A stretch of DNA of 64,000 nucleotides from Anaeromyces robustus (Eukaryota > Neocallimastigomycota > Neocallimastigomycetes > Neocallimastigales > Neocallimastigaceae). Within the stretch, counting starts at the first letter, position 1, and every line of letters starts with the position of its first letter. The stretch is from the NCBI GenBank assembly GCA_002104895.1, contig MCFG01000251.1, positions 40,569 to 104,568 on the forward strand, given 5' to 3'. Positions 37,181-51,347 of the stretch are shown piece after piece. The position numbers and the translations under genes were made by a program. The notes below the pieces were generated by a model. It was not told where the DNA came from, ran no database searches, and saw only the letters and a program-made list of their open reading frames with translations.

Positions 37181-38143
37181 ATGGAAAAAAAATTATTAAA
37201 TTTAAAATCATCAACACCATTGTTAAGAAAGCCTTCTGCTCAATTACAATCTACGCCATCAACACCATCGTTGAGAAGGCCTTCTGCTCAATTAACAAAT
37301 ACTCCAACACTTAGTACAAAAAGTAGTGGTCAATTTTCTCCTTCACCATTATTTGGACCGGGAAGAAAAATTTCTAAAAGAAGTTTATCCAATTTATCAT
37401 CTAATTTCAATTCTATGATGGATTATGGAAGTTCTACTTCTTCAGCAAATATTTTAAAAAGTATTAGTGAACTTGATTCAGCTAGTGTTACAAAAGATAT
37501 AAATTATTCTGATGTACTGATTAAAGATAATTGGCATATGATTTGTATTAAAGTTTTACCACTTTTTAATGGTCAAGGTTTACAAGATTATATTGAAGAT
37601 TTAAATGAATTAGTTAAACGTTGTATGGAAGTTAAAACACCAAAAACTTTAGCTTTTGATATTAGTGAATTATTAAAAAATGGTATATACACTATTAATA
37701 CGAGAATTTTAGAAGTTACTGATAATTTACTTATTTCTAGATTAGTTGAAATTTGGACATTTTTTTTCGATTCTGTTTTACCTTATTTTAATGGTATATT
37801 TTTACCTTTATCTTTTGATCCTAGATATAGTATATTAGACATTTCAAGAATGGCATTTATGTGTTTTCGAGATTATGTTATTTTACCAAATATAGATCGT
37901 ATTGAAGATATATTAAATTTACAATTTTCAGGTAAAATGCCAATAGATCCTCAATTTAATACTATATCAGGGCGTTTTATTCAAATGCTTTCAATATTAT
38001 ATGGAATTTTGGACGAGAAACAACAATCTATTTATCATGTTTTAAAAATATTAAGAGCTAATCATACTTCAAACAATCGTATGTCTTATATTTCACTTAA
38101 AAAGAATAAAAAATACTCATTATCTGAATATAATATGTTATAA
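37181..38143 (+). CDS. BIT61: TORC2 subunit of the HbrB/Bit61/PRR5 family
   Basis: Single exon, 320 aa. Residues 1-100 are Ser/Thr/Pro-rich and probably disordered, with a duplicated motif (TPLLRKPSAQL, TPSLRRPSAQL). Residues about 115-300 match the HbrB-like domain in order: NWHMICIKVLPLFNGQGLQ, then the ELVKRCME helix, VEIWTFFFDSVLPYFNGIF, and then ISRMAFMCFRDYVILPNI. In PRR5/Bit61 proteins the corresponding segments are the GGGLQ, WxxFFxxxLPxLQAIFxP and ISLLGFRDLVLL blocks. The family binds TORC2 through Rictor and Sin1 homologs and helps control cell polarity and AGC kinases. The basic RRPS-type sites fit phosphorylation in that network (inference). The end is followed by a (CAAA)n tract. 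The N-terminus is judged complete because stops precede this ATG. Confidence 0.87.
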   Translation: MEKKLLNLKSSTPLLRKPSAQLQSTPSTPSLRRPSAQLTNTPTLSTKSSGQFSPSPLFGPGRKISKRSLSNLSSNFNSMMDYGSSTSSANILKSISELDSASVTKDINYSDVLIKDNWHMICIKVLPLFNGQGLQDYIEDLNELVKRCMEVKTPKTLAFDISELLKNGIYTINTRILEVTDNLLISRLVEIWTFFFDSVLPYFNGIFLPLSFDPRYSILDISRMAFMCFRDYVILPNIDRIEDILNLQFSGKMPIDPQFNTISGRFIQMLSILYGILDEKQQSIYHVLKILRANHTSNNRMSYISLKKNKKYSLSEYNML

Positions 38144-39442
38144 ACAAACAAAAAACAAACAAACAAACAAACAAACAAACAAATAAACAAACAATATTTA
38201 TATAAACTTGACAATAAATAATATAAATAAATAATAATAAATAGTAGTATATTGTTTAAAAATTTATTGTATATAAATAATATGTATATATGATAAATAT
38301 AATAATTATATAACAGTGTTTTTATTCTCCATAGTATTATACAATATAATATTTTCAATCCAATAAAAATTTTACATAAATATAAAGCTAGAATATAAAA
38401 GATTTGGTAAAGAAAATTATGATACTATAAATTGATGCTATTTTAAATCATAATACTAATGTTAAAAATATTAAAAATTTTCCCTAATAATGGAGTTACT
38501 GAATCTAATAAAAATAAAGAATACTATCATTTTAAATAACATAAATAAACTATCTATCAATTAATAGTTAAATGATAATAACATCATAATAATATAAATA
38601 AGTATTTTAAAATTATAATTAACAAACTATGATAAAAAAAAAAAAGATCGAATAGTAATTAATAAAAAGTATAGGTAAAATGAATAATGATAAAAAAAAA
38701 ACAAGAAAAGAAAGGAATAATATATTGATATAATGTTAAAAATTAGATTAAAATAATATCTCTTTAAGAATATAGAAATAAATCTTTATTCTTTATACCA
38801 ATATAAATATATAAATATATAAATATATAAATATATATATACCTTTAATAAAATTATTACTGTAATATATATTTTTTTATTAATAAAAAAAAAAAATAAA
38901 AAATAAAAAATATAAAAAAAAATAAAAATAAAAATAAAAAATAAAAACAAGACAGAAATAGAATATATATATATATATATATTTAAAGATAAAAATATGA
39001 TTTAATTAAAAAAGAATCATAAAATAATAAAGAATATATATATATATATATATCATATAAAGATAAAAGAATGATTCATTTTTAAATTTTTTATATTCTT
39101 ATTTTATAATTTTATTATTGTATTTATATATAATATTATCTAAAGCATTTGGTATTTAAAAATTTAAAAATATTACTATATTATTTATATGATTTTTTTT
39201 CTATATTATTATTATTGTTTATTAAATGCTTTTTTTTCTATATTACTATTATTGTTTATTAAATGCTTTTTTTTCTATATTACTATTATTGTTTATTTAT
39301 TCAATTATTTATTTTATTTTCATTGAGTTTTTCTGTCTCTCTTTCACTCATTCTCCTTTTTTTTTTTTTTAAGTTTATTATTATTTTAATTTTTGTTGTT
39401 CTTTTTTGTTATTATCATCATCATCATTATCATCATCATCAA
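38144..39442. other. Convergent 3' spacer with a 37-bp tandem repeat
   Basis: Starts with (CAAA)n just after the Bit61-like stop. It holds TA runs near 38830 and 39050 and the 37-bp repeat at 39193-39297. No gene was seen. Confidence 0.55.
39193..39297. repeat. 37-bp tandem repeat, 2.8 copies
   Basis: Unit of eight T, then ctatatta(c/t)tattattg, then tttattaaatgc. Copies are at 39193-39229, 39230-39266 and a partial to about 39297. It lies just past the 3' end of NAT9. Confidence 0.88.
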
Positions 39443-39934
39443 TTATTCATAATCTTCAACAGACCAATGACCATCAATAATTGTATCTAATTTTTTTAAA
39501 AATTCTTCATCAACTTTTTTTAATAAAGTTTCTTCTTTAAATACTTCTGAAATAGAATGAGTTTTAAAGTCAAATTTATTTTTGAATAATGATTTACTTG
39601 GGATATTATCTATGGAAATAATACTTTTAAAAACATTAACTTTGTGATATATGATACCTTTTTAATGTATATATATGTATATATGTATATATTATTATTA
39701 TTATTATTATTTTTTTTATTACAAAATAACATATTATATTTTAATAATTATATTAATAATATATATTTTATAAAATTTTTATAATTAATATTTTAAATAA
39801 AAGTCAAAAATACCATATTTAAGCATTAAAGCAACAGCTTCTAATCCATAACCCTTTCTTTGACATTCTTTTTCTATTATTTTATATTATAATAATAATA
39901 ATAATAATTAATAATAATAATAATTAATAATAAT

Positions 39935-39978
<44 letters not shown>

Positions 39979-40874
39979 GTATATATAACATATTTTATAA
40001 CATTTGAATATTATTTTACCTGCTATCATAATATCAATTTCAGCAACATCTCCATCTTCGTCATCAGCTTGATAAAATAAATTAATATCACCAATAATAC
40101 CTCCTTTAGCAACATCATCAATATTTTTATTGAAATCTTTAGCCATAATTAAAAATATGGATTCTTTTAATTTATTAATATACAAATATATTGATACAAT
40201 TTATATTTATTAATTTTTATTTTTAATATAAAATATATTAAAAGATTTTATTTAAATGTCTATAAATGTATATGTCCTTTTATATATTAACCAAATATAA
40301 TTAATATATAAAATTGAACTATATTATTAAAAAAGTTGAATTAATTACTGTCATTTTCTGTTTCCCATTTCTTTTGCATATTATATTCTTCTTCAATTGA
40401 TAAAGGTTCTGAAGCCGTTAATTCTTTTATTATTAGAGTTGTATATATATATATATTTATTATTAAATTGTAAAATGATATATATATTTATACTTAATAT
40501 ATAATTTTATGAATTAAAGAAAGAATTAATAGAATATTATTTATAAAAATATACCTAACATTTCTTCAGATTGTAACCATTTATGATACATTTCAACATG
40601 TTTTTTCTTATATGGAATAAGACATATTCTATTTCCTAAATTAAATATCATTTAATGAATTATAAAAATAATATAAATTTCACCGAAATACAAAGTAAAT
40701 TTTTAATTTGAAATTTGAAATTGAAATTTGAAATTCAAATTTTTAAATTTATATTATTTTTTTTTTTTTTAATAAAGTTAATTATTAAAAATTATTATTA
40801 ATTTCTAATATTTTTCATATAAAAATATTTTTACCTTTAATAATAGTATTATTGTTATTATGGTCGACTAACAT
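39443..40874 (-). CDS. NAT9: N-acetyltransferase NAT9, six exons
   Basis: Exons (minus): 40874-40835, 40635-40555, 40423-40349, 40163-40020, 39873-39814, 39657-39443. All joins keep frame and give 204 aa, near the 200-210 of NAT9. Residue stretches follow the family in order: IIKGNRICLIPYKKKHV, HKWLQSEEMLELTASEPLS, EEEYNMQKKWE, GDINLFY, EIDIMIA, then CQRKGYGLEAVALMLKYG (the acetyl-CoA-binding Q/RxxGxG loop), IPSKSLFKNKFDF and SEVFKEETL. NAT9 is a GNAT-fold acetyltransferase. Its animal homolog is linked to microtubule stability, and the fungal substrate is not known. The fourth intron carries a long AAT run (about 39890-39975). A tail DGHWSVEDYE follows the fold. The only joins with weaker splice signals are AAAAG acceptors, but frame and homology support them. 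Confidence 0.9.
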
Positions 40875-41460
40875 TTTTAATTTCTATGTAATATGATAAA
40901 TTATTTTTTTATTATTATAGAAAAAAAAGTTATTTTTATTTTTTATTTTTTTTTTTTTTTTAATTAAATATATATAAAATTTAACCAATAAGTTTCATTA
41001 AATATATATAATAAAATTTAATCTTTAATTTTAAAAATATTATATATGTAAAAAAACAATTATTTTAATTATTAAATCATTAAATTTTATTATTTAATAA
41101 TATAAAATTTTAAAAAATTAGTAAAAATTTTACTAAATGAAATAATAGTAAAACAAACCAACAGTAAAAAAAAAAATGAAAAAAAAAAGTGAAAAGAAAA
41201 AACAAAAATATTTTTATTTAAATTCTTTATTTAACTTTATAGTTTTTGTTATATTTGAAATATATATGATATATATATATATAATTTTTATGATAAAATC
41301 GTTGTAATTATAATAAAATAATATTGATTATATGTAGATTAATAAAAAAAAATTACAAAAAAATGATGATAGACTAACTTTTATTATTATTAATTTAAGA
41401 AATAAAAATAATGTATATGAATTTTAATTTTTTTATATATTAGTTATTAATTGATTTTTA
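40875..41460. other. Spacer between NAT9 and the AP endonuclease gene
   Basis: 586 bp of A/T with no coding frame. It should contain the NAT9 promoter and the poly(A) site of the AP endonuclease gene. Confidence 0.55.
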
Positions 41461-43827
<2,367 letters not shown>

Positions 43828-44652
43828 TTAATTATATATATATATTGTGTGTAGATATTATTAAAATATATAGATATATATTAATTAAAATATAAATATA
43901 TTTTAAACCAAAATAAAGATAGTAATTATTTTTATTTTATTATATTTTAACTCAATTTATTAATACTTTTAATAAATTATTTTACAAATATTTAAACAAT
44001 ACTAAAATAAAAAATAAAAAAAATAAAAAAAAAAATTTAAAGGTTAGTTATAGATTATTTTGTGCATTAATTATTACAAAAAAACTTAATTTTTTTTTTT
44101 AATTAATTAATTTTTAATAATAAATCAAAAAGAATTTTTAATATTAAATGAGATTTTTATTTTTCATTGGTAGGATTTATTTAATATAATATATTTTTTC
44201 ACTAAATTAAAAAAAAAAAAAAAGAAAATATTAATGAATTTTTTTTTATTTAATAATTTTTTTATTAAGATACATTTAAATATTAATAATATTTATTAAA
44301 TATTTACATATTTACAATAATAATTGAAATATACATATATATACTATAACTTTCGAAAATAATAATAATATTAATAATATAATAATAAAGATAATAAGGA
44401 TAATAATAAGGATAATAAGATAATAGGATAATAATAAGATATAAGATAATAATATAATTTATAATTATAAAATATAAATGTAAGAATGAAATATTTAATA
44501 ATATTAATATTAATATAATAGATATTGAACAAATGAAAAATATTATAATTCATTAATATAATAGATATTAAACAAATGAAAAATATTATAATTCATTAAT
44601 ATAATAGATATTAAACAAATGAAAAATATTATAATTCTAAAAAAAAAAAGCA

Positions 44653-44683
<31 letters not shown>

Positions 44684-45059
44684 TATAATTACATAAAATA
44701 TTTAAATATTAATGTATAATTATTATTATTATTATTATTATTATTTCTTATATAAATTTAAAAAACAAATATATATAATTATTATATAATCAATCAATAT
44801 TATGTAGATTAACAACTTAAATAATTTAAAAATTATATCTATCTATTTATCTATATATATATAATTCATGAATAGAAAAAAGAAAAAAAGAAAAAGAAAA
44901 AGAATCTTTCAAAATATTATTTCCTTTTTTTATATTTTATATCCACAATAATATATATATATAAACTAAATAAATTAAATATATTATATTATATTAATTA
45001 TATAATAATTAATATTTTTCATTTTTTTTTTAAATTCATGTTTTTTTTTATAAGTCAAC
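43828..45059. other. AT-rich spacer with a 43-bp tandem repeat
   Basis: No gene was seen. Three perfect or near-perfect 43-bp copies lie at 44509-44637. It includes the promoter of the AP endonuclease gene and the 3' flank of the HExxH gene. Confidence 0.55.
44509..44637. repeat. 43-bp tandem repeat, exactly three copies
   Basis: Copies start at 44509, 44552 and 44595. The unit begins attaatataatagatatt and ends aatattataattc. Only one base differs (g/a in copy 1). The near-identity implies recent expansion. Confidence 0.92.
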
Positions 45060-46426
45060 TTAAATTAAAAATAAACATATAAGTGATAATAAATAAATAT
45101 ATATTAAAGTATTTCCTAAATTTTTAATTGTATTAATAGCATCAGATGCTGTAAGAGAAGCTACATCTAATTGGTTAGTAATTAATTTTAATTCGTCATT
45201 TGTAGGATTGACAGGATCTTCTAATTCTATAGAATTTAATTCATCTTCCATTACTATATAATAAAGTTTATCATTTGGTTCATGATTTTTTTCTGTCCAA
45301 CCCATAGTCGTTAACATATGAACTAATCCATCACCTAAAAGACCATAAGTATTATTTGGTGCACAATGTTCAATTTTTTCTTCAGCATTTAATTCCATAA
45401 GATAATATTTAGAAAGCATAACAAAATTTGGTCCAAAATCTAATAAATGATGATCTGTTTCTTCTTCAATAGTACATTTTTCTTTAGATTCACAATAATA
45501 AGGAGTACTAATATGGAAAAGATCTGAAGAATATTCATTATCATAAGTTTGAATTTTTAAAATATCTCCTTCTTGAGTTAAAAATCCGACACTATTAGAA
45601 TAAGAAGCAGTATGATAAAAGTCTTGAGCTAATGAAGTACCTTTCCAATTATAAATAGTTTCATTAAAGTTTTGAAGTGATTGTTCTTCTATATTGTCTT
45701 GAATAGGTTGATGAATAGTGAAATTTAATGGAATATCTTTAAATGCGCCATAATAATTTTCATTAAAGAAATAATAATCTTCGCTGAGACTACCATTATT
45801 TTCAATCATTTTTTCTAAATCAACAAAATTTCTTTCATAAATAGAAGGAGGAAGAAAAGTTTTAAATTCAATTTTTTTACTACTATCTAATTCATCTTCT
45901 GTTTCTATAATATTTATTGGTGGAATAACCATATCATTACCATTATTAAAATCTGGAATTGTCATAGAAAGAGGTTGAATTAAATAATAAATACCCATTC
46001 CATGAAGAATTTCATGAGCTAACATAGCAGTGAAATATTCAAAATCACCCATTTTATCCGTATTAATATCAATATCAATATCATAATCATCTTCATCAGG
46101 AGCATATTGAATTTCAAGATCAGTATTTAATTGTTTAATAAGAGTTAATGGATAAGAAAAAGGCCAACCTTTTTCACTATCTTTAAGAACAAGATAAGGA
46201 GGTGGAGTAGTTATAGCTAAAGCACTGCTATTACTTCTATATTCAGATTCAGAAAATGAAAATATATTTAAACGTAATTTTATTGGGGTATAAATATCTA
46301 TTAATTTAAAAAAAAAAAAGAAAAACGTAATTTTTTCCCATTAATTAAAAATGTATTTTTAATAATATTATTTATATATGTTATTATTATAATACTATTT
46401 ATCTGAATAAAAAAAAAAGAAGAATA

Positions 46427-46521
<95 letters not shown>

Positions 46522-46958
46522 TAAAACAAAAAATTATTCAAACCTAAAGCTCTAGAAAAGTAACTTGGTATTTTTTCAAAAGAATTTTTAATTCTATCAC
46601 AATAAATATCTTCACAATTACATTGATATTGAACTTCAAAAGGATTTTCTAAAGCAGTACGATTTTGATTTTGAGTATTATTTTTTTCTTCTTCTTCATT
46701 TTGATTTAAAACATATTTAAACATATTGGAAAAGAAAGATGAAATACTATTTTTATTTTCTTCTTTAATTTTAATTTCAAATTTTTTCATTTGATAAGTA
46801 TTTTTATCATGAGCATGAGCACAATGACCATTTAAATCATAGGTTACAATTTCTTTAGGTTTAAAACTCAAAGCGGTTGGACCACACAAGACTTGAGAAA
46901 TAAAAATTATACTCAAATCTATCCATAATAAAAGTGCTTTATTACTTAATAATTTCAT
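45060..46958 (-). CDS. Secreted HExxH zincin-like protein A with predicted C-terminal membrane anchor, two exons
   Basis: Exons (minus) 46958-46544 and 46297-45060 join in phase 1 and give 550 aa. Residues 1-25 are a signal peptide. HEILHGMG at about 233-240 is a HExxHxxG zinc-protease motif. The usual third metzincin ligand at position 11 is Tyr, not His. About 65 residues later comes SIYERNFVD, whose Glu is shared with the paralog at 55903-57894 and is a candidate third ligand (inference). Shared downstream blocks include SVGFLTQEGD and LLTTMGW. The C-terminal 17 residues are hydrophobic (LIYIYLLSLICLFLI), like a GPI or membrane anchor. Cys-rich loops (YQCNCEDIYC; ESKEKCTIEEE) are not in the paralog. 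The intron (246 bp) contains an AAT array. The family is not named with certainty; a surface metallopeptidase is the best guess. Confidence 0.8.
46434..46522. repeat. AAT microsatellite inside the intron of zincin-like gene A
   Basis: About 28 AAT units within the single intron. It accounts for the long Ile tail of the unspliced frame. Confidence 0.88.
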
Positions 46959-49900
46959 TTTTGTTTCAATATTACTTTTAAATAAAATAAAATATTAGAT
47001 TACCAAGCAAAAGAAAAAGAAAAATAAATAAAAAAAAGTTAAAAAAACATATAATGATATCTATAATAGTATCTATTTTATCTATTTAATTTAAAATAGT
47101 TTATTTATTTTTATAAAAGTTTATTCATTTATTTAATTTATTTTTTTTGTAAAGATATAAAATACACACATATATATTTTTTTATAATATTTTATTAAAT
47201 AATTGTTATATATTTTCCTCTTCTTATTTTCCTTTCAGAAACCTATATAAAAACATGTATTTAAATTAAATATTATATGTTAATATATATATTTTTATAA
47301 TATATCATTAATATATTATATATAATATGAACATAAGAATAAAACAAAAATATATATATATATATAAAGATACAATATTTTAAATAAAGATAAATATTTT
47401 AAATAAAAATGATAAAAGAACGAAATAACTATTATTGTTACAAAAAAAAAGTTTGAAATTCCTTTATTTTTTGAAAAACAAATAATATCAATTTTTTATT
47501 TTTTATTTATTATATTCAAATAATAATGAAAAAAAAAATAAATAAATAATACTATTGAAAATTATTTATACTAATAATAAATACTTTTTATTTTAATAAT
47601 GTTACATATAATATTTTCATATTTCTAATTTTAGTATATATTAATATACAACTTTTTTTTTTTATCATTTATTATTATTAATAATATTTTAAAATGTATA
47701 AAATAAATAACAATACCTTTTTAAATATTACTATAATTGAGCTTTATAATAGCAAAATAAAAAAGAGAAATGTTTAAAACAAAAAAAAAAAGAAATCATA
47801 CATATATTTTTAACATTATTTTAGCCATCTTTTATAGTAAAAAAAAAAAACTTTTTTAACTTTGATTTTTAACATTGATAAATTAAAGTATTTAACTTTA
47901 TTAATTGATGATTTAATGATTTATTAACAAAAAAGGGAAAAATTTTATTATATTAAAAATTGCTTTATTTTATTTAATAATATATAAAATTCTGGTAAAA
48001 AGAACTATTCTGATATATATTATATAATATATTTGACAGTATAGAAAAATATATGAATAAATAATATTTACATATATTAGAATATATAGTATATGTCAAT
48101 ATATTAATTAAAAAATATTTAATTATAATATAGTTTATTTAATTAATTTTTATATTTATCATAAATGATATATAACTATTATTGGTAATTTTTAATTTGG
48201 TTAATAAAATAATAAAATATAAAAAAATAATAATATCCTTATTTATTATTTTTTTTAAATATATAGTTTGTTTTGTAACATAACATGCATTTTAAGTTCT
48301 TTATTGTATTCTTATTATGAATGTAAATATAAATATATATTAAATAATATATATTAAATATTATATAATATATTATTAATTATAATTAAATATATAAATA
48401 TATAATTATATGATGCATGTCATGTCACAGTAAAATAATTAAATAAAGAATAAGAAAAAATGTAGAAATAGGGAAAAAAAAAAAGTTAAAAAAAAAAATA
48501 AAAATAAAAAATAAAAAATAGATTCTTTTAATAATGAATATGTATAATCTTACTTAGATAATGTTTATAATAAAGAAATAAATGTAAAAAAAAAAAGATG
48601 TACTATTTTATGTATATAATAATGATATTTGGTAAATAAGTATATATAAAATTATTTAATTTAAAAAAAAATATTCTTTTAATTCAGTATCATTAAAATA
48701 AAAAAATTTTTTAATAAATATTTTATCTTTATATAGCGTTCTAAATTAAATAAAAAAAAAAAAAAAGTACTGTATTAAAAATGTATTTTATTTCTTAAAT
48801 ACAGAAATTTATTAATGAATTAATAAAATTAATATAAATTATATAAAAAACTATTTGTTCATTTATTAGAAGTATATAATTTATAATTTATTTTGATACT
48901 AAAATATTTTTTAGTATATTCATTATTAATATAATACAAGAAATAAAATATTAGAAATGAATATATTTTCATTTACATTATATTATAATCATTCTCATAG
49001 TGCATGTTTAAATATAATAGAAGGAAAATAATTTTTATTAATTAAATAATTAATATATAATTATTTCGTGTATATTATATTGAATAAAAAAAAAGTTTTA
49101 TTTTTTATATATAATATTTTCTGTATTAAATTTAATTTTTAAATTTAATTAAATAATAATTAAAACTCCATATATTACAATTAATTTTAATGTAAACAAT
49201 TGTAATAATTTTTTTAATGTAACAACGGTGTTCAATGTATCAACTATTATTTTTTTTATAATTATTATACTATAAAATGATATACATACATACATTACTT
49301 TACCATAAATTTATTTTTACTTTGTTATTATTAACAAATATATATATTATAAATAAAATATTAATAAAAGAAAAAAAATAATAATTATAATGTATTATTA
49401 TTATAATAAATTTTTATGTGTATTATTATTATATATTTATTTAGTTATTAACATTACATATATTATTTTTATTACATATATTATTTTGAAATATTGTAAT
49501 AAAATATAAAAAAATTGATATTATATTTTCTTGATAAATATGTTTTTTTTCTTAATTAATAAATTAAATTTAAATATTATAATACTATTTTTCTTAAATA
49601 AGCATGTATTTTATATAATCTTTTTTAAAAAATTATATATATTTCTTAATAATCATATATATATATTTTTTCTTAATATATATATTAAAAAATAAAAAAA
49701 AAAGAATATATATTATTATAATTTATACATATACATAATAAATATAGATTGAAATAATAAAAGTGAAAGCAAAGAATATATTTAAATAAAAAAAAAAGTA
49801 TAATATCAAAAATATAATTAAATATTAAGTTTAAATATGTAATGTTAAATTTAATTAATTATAATATAGATATTTATAATAAAGACTATTTATTTAATAT

Positions 49901-50225
49901 GTGTATGTAAAATGATAAAAGAAAAAAAAGTAAAAATAGAAAGAAATAAATTTAAAGAAAAAAGTCCTTATTTAATAAAATATCAAATTTGTACTATTAA
50001 GTTTTTTTTATAAATAGTAATTTTGATTTTATCTTATATGATTAATAATATTAAAATAATATCTGTAATTTATTATAATAAATAAATAAAATAATAAATA
50101 AATAGATTAATAAAAAGATTAATAAATAAATAAAATAATAAATAAATAGATTAATAAAAAGATTAATAAATAAATAAATAGGATAATAAATAAATAAATG
50201 AATAAATTAATAAATAATAATTATA

Positions 50226-50456
50226 ATATTAAGTTTTTTAAGATTAAGATTAATATGTGTAAAAAAAAAAAACATATTCAATTGTATTTTATTAATGATT
50301 TCATAGAACTGTAATAAAATAGTTTCATAAAAAATAAATAATAAATATGATATTAAGTTTTTTAAGGTTAATATATGTAAAAAAAAAAAAGACAGTTCAT
50401 TTGTATTTTATTAATGATTTTATAAAACTATAATAATAGTTTCATAAATAATTTTT
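50226..50456. repeat. Tandem duplication, unit about 124 bp, two diverged copies
   Basis: Both copies begin atattaagttttttaag, continue through a poly-A of about 12, then ttgtattttattaatgattt and a ..aactgtaata..agtttcataa end. They start near 50226 and 50350, and differ by substitutions and short indels. Confidence 0.8.
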
Positions 50457-51031
50457 ATTATTAATAAGTTTTATAAAGTTTTCTTTCTAAAAGAAACTTT
50501 AATTATTTAATTCCAAAATTTTACACTAAGAAATAATAATAATTAAAATTATGTATGTTTAAAATTTTATTGTCCTGTAAAAGATATGTTATAAAAAACA
50601 GATATTGCATATAAAATAAAGTTTTATAAATCTCGATTAAAAAAAAGTTAATAATTAAAAATATAAAAAAAAAAAAAAAAAAAAAAAAAACAGAATTTTT
50701 AAAATAATAATATAATAAATTATAATTCCTTTTTTATTTTTACAATATATAAGCTAAGTAATGACATTTTTATAAATATAAATACAATTTATCTATTTAC
50801 CTAAAAATTAATTTTAATTTTATATATAATATATAATCTTAATAGTTTTAATAATTTAAAAATAAAAAGTTATATATATATTACAATTATTTAATAAATG
50901 ATTTTTATTAAATAAAATGCAAATCTAAGATTATTTTTAGTTTTCCAGTTTTTTCTCTTTTTTTTTTTGTATGTTTAGATTTTTTTCTAAAAATAAACAT
51001 ATAATATATAAGAAAAAAAATCTATAAAAAA

Positions 51032-51102
51032 AAAAAATTTAAAAAATGTTTCCAAATAATAATTATTATAATTATTATTTGGAAACATTTTTTAAATTTT
51101 TT
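51032..51102. repeat. Perfect 71-bp palindrome (35-bp arms, one central base)
   Basis: Arms 51032-51066 and 51068-51102 are exact reverse complements around a single t at 51067. Each arm carries the only GC-containing core of the area (gtttcc / ggaaac). It lies about 245 bp upstream of the 7TM-RGS start codon. Confidence 0.95.
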
Positions 51103-51347
51103 GTTTCATTTTTATTTTATGTGTAAAATGATATCAAATATAATTCTATTGAATTTTTTCAATTTAAATATTAAAATAAAAAAAAATAAAAAAAAAAAAA
51201 AATACATATATATTACATAAATATATGAATTTTTTGTTTTTTTATTAAAAACTACATAAAAAATATTAATAAATATAATAAAGTAATAAAAACGAAAGAA
51301 GTAAAATAAAATAAAATAAAATAAAATAATATCAAATCTTAAAACTA

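Larger units (their letters stand above)
46959..51347. other. Gene desert of about 4.4 kb
   Basis: A/T low complexity with no frame of coding character. It contains a diverged pair of about 124-bp direct repeats (50226-50456), AATA-type repeats at 50083-50220 and a perfect 71-bp palindrome at 51032-51102. Confidence 0.55.

Noticed and set aside
39400-40000. CRISPR-like or phage features
   Set aside because: The tandem repeats lack unique spacers, and the DNA is clearly nuclear eukaryotic with spliced genes.
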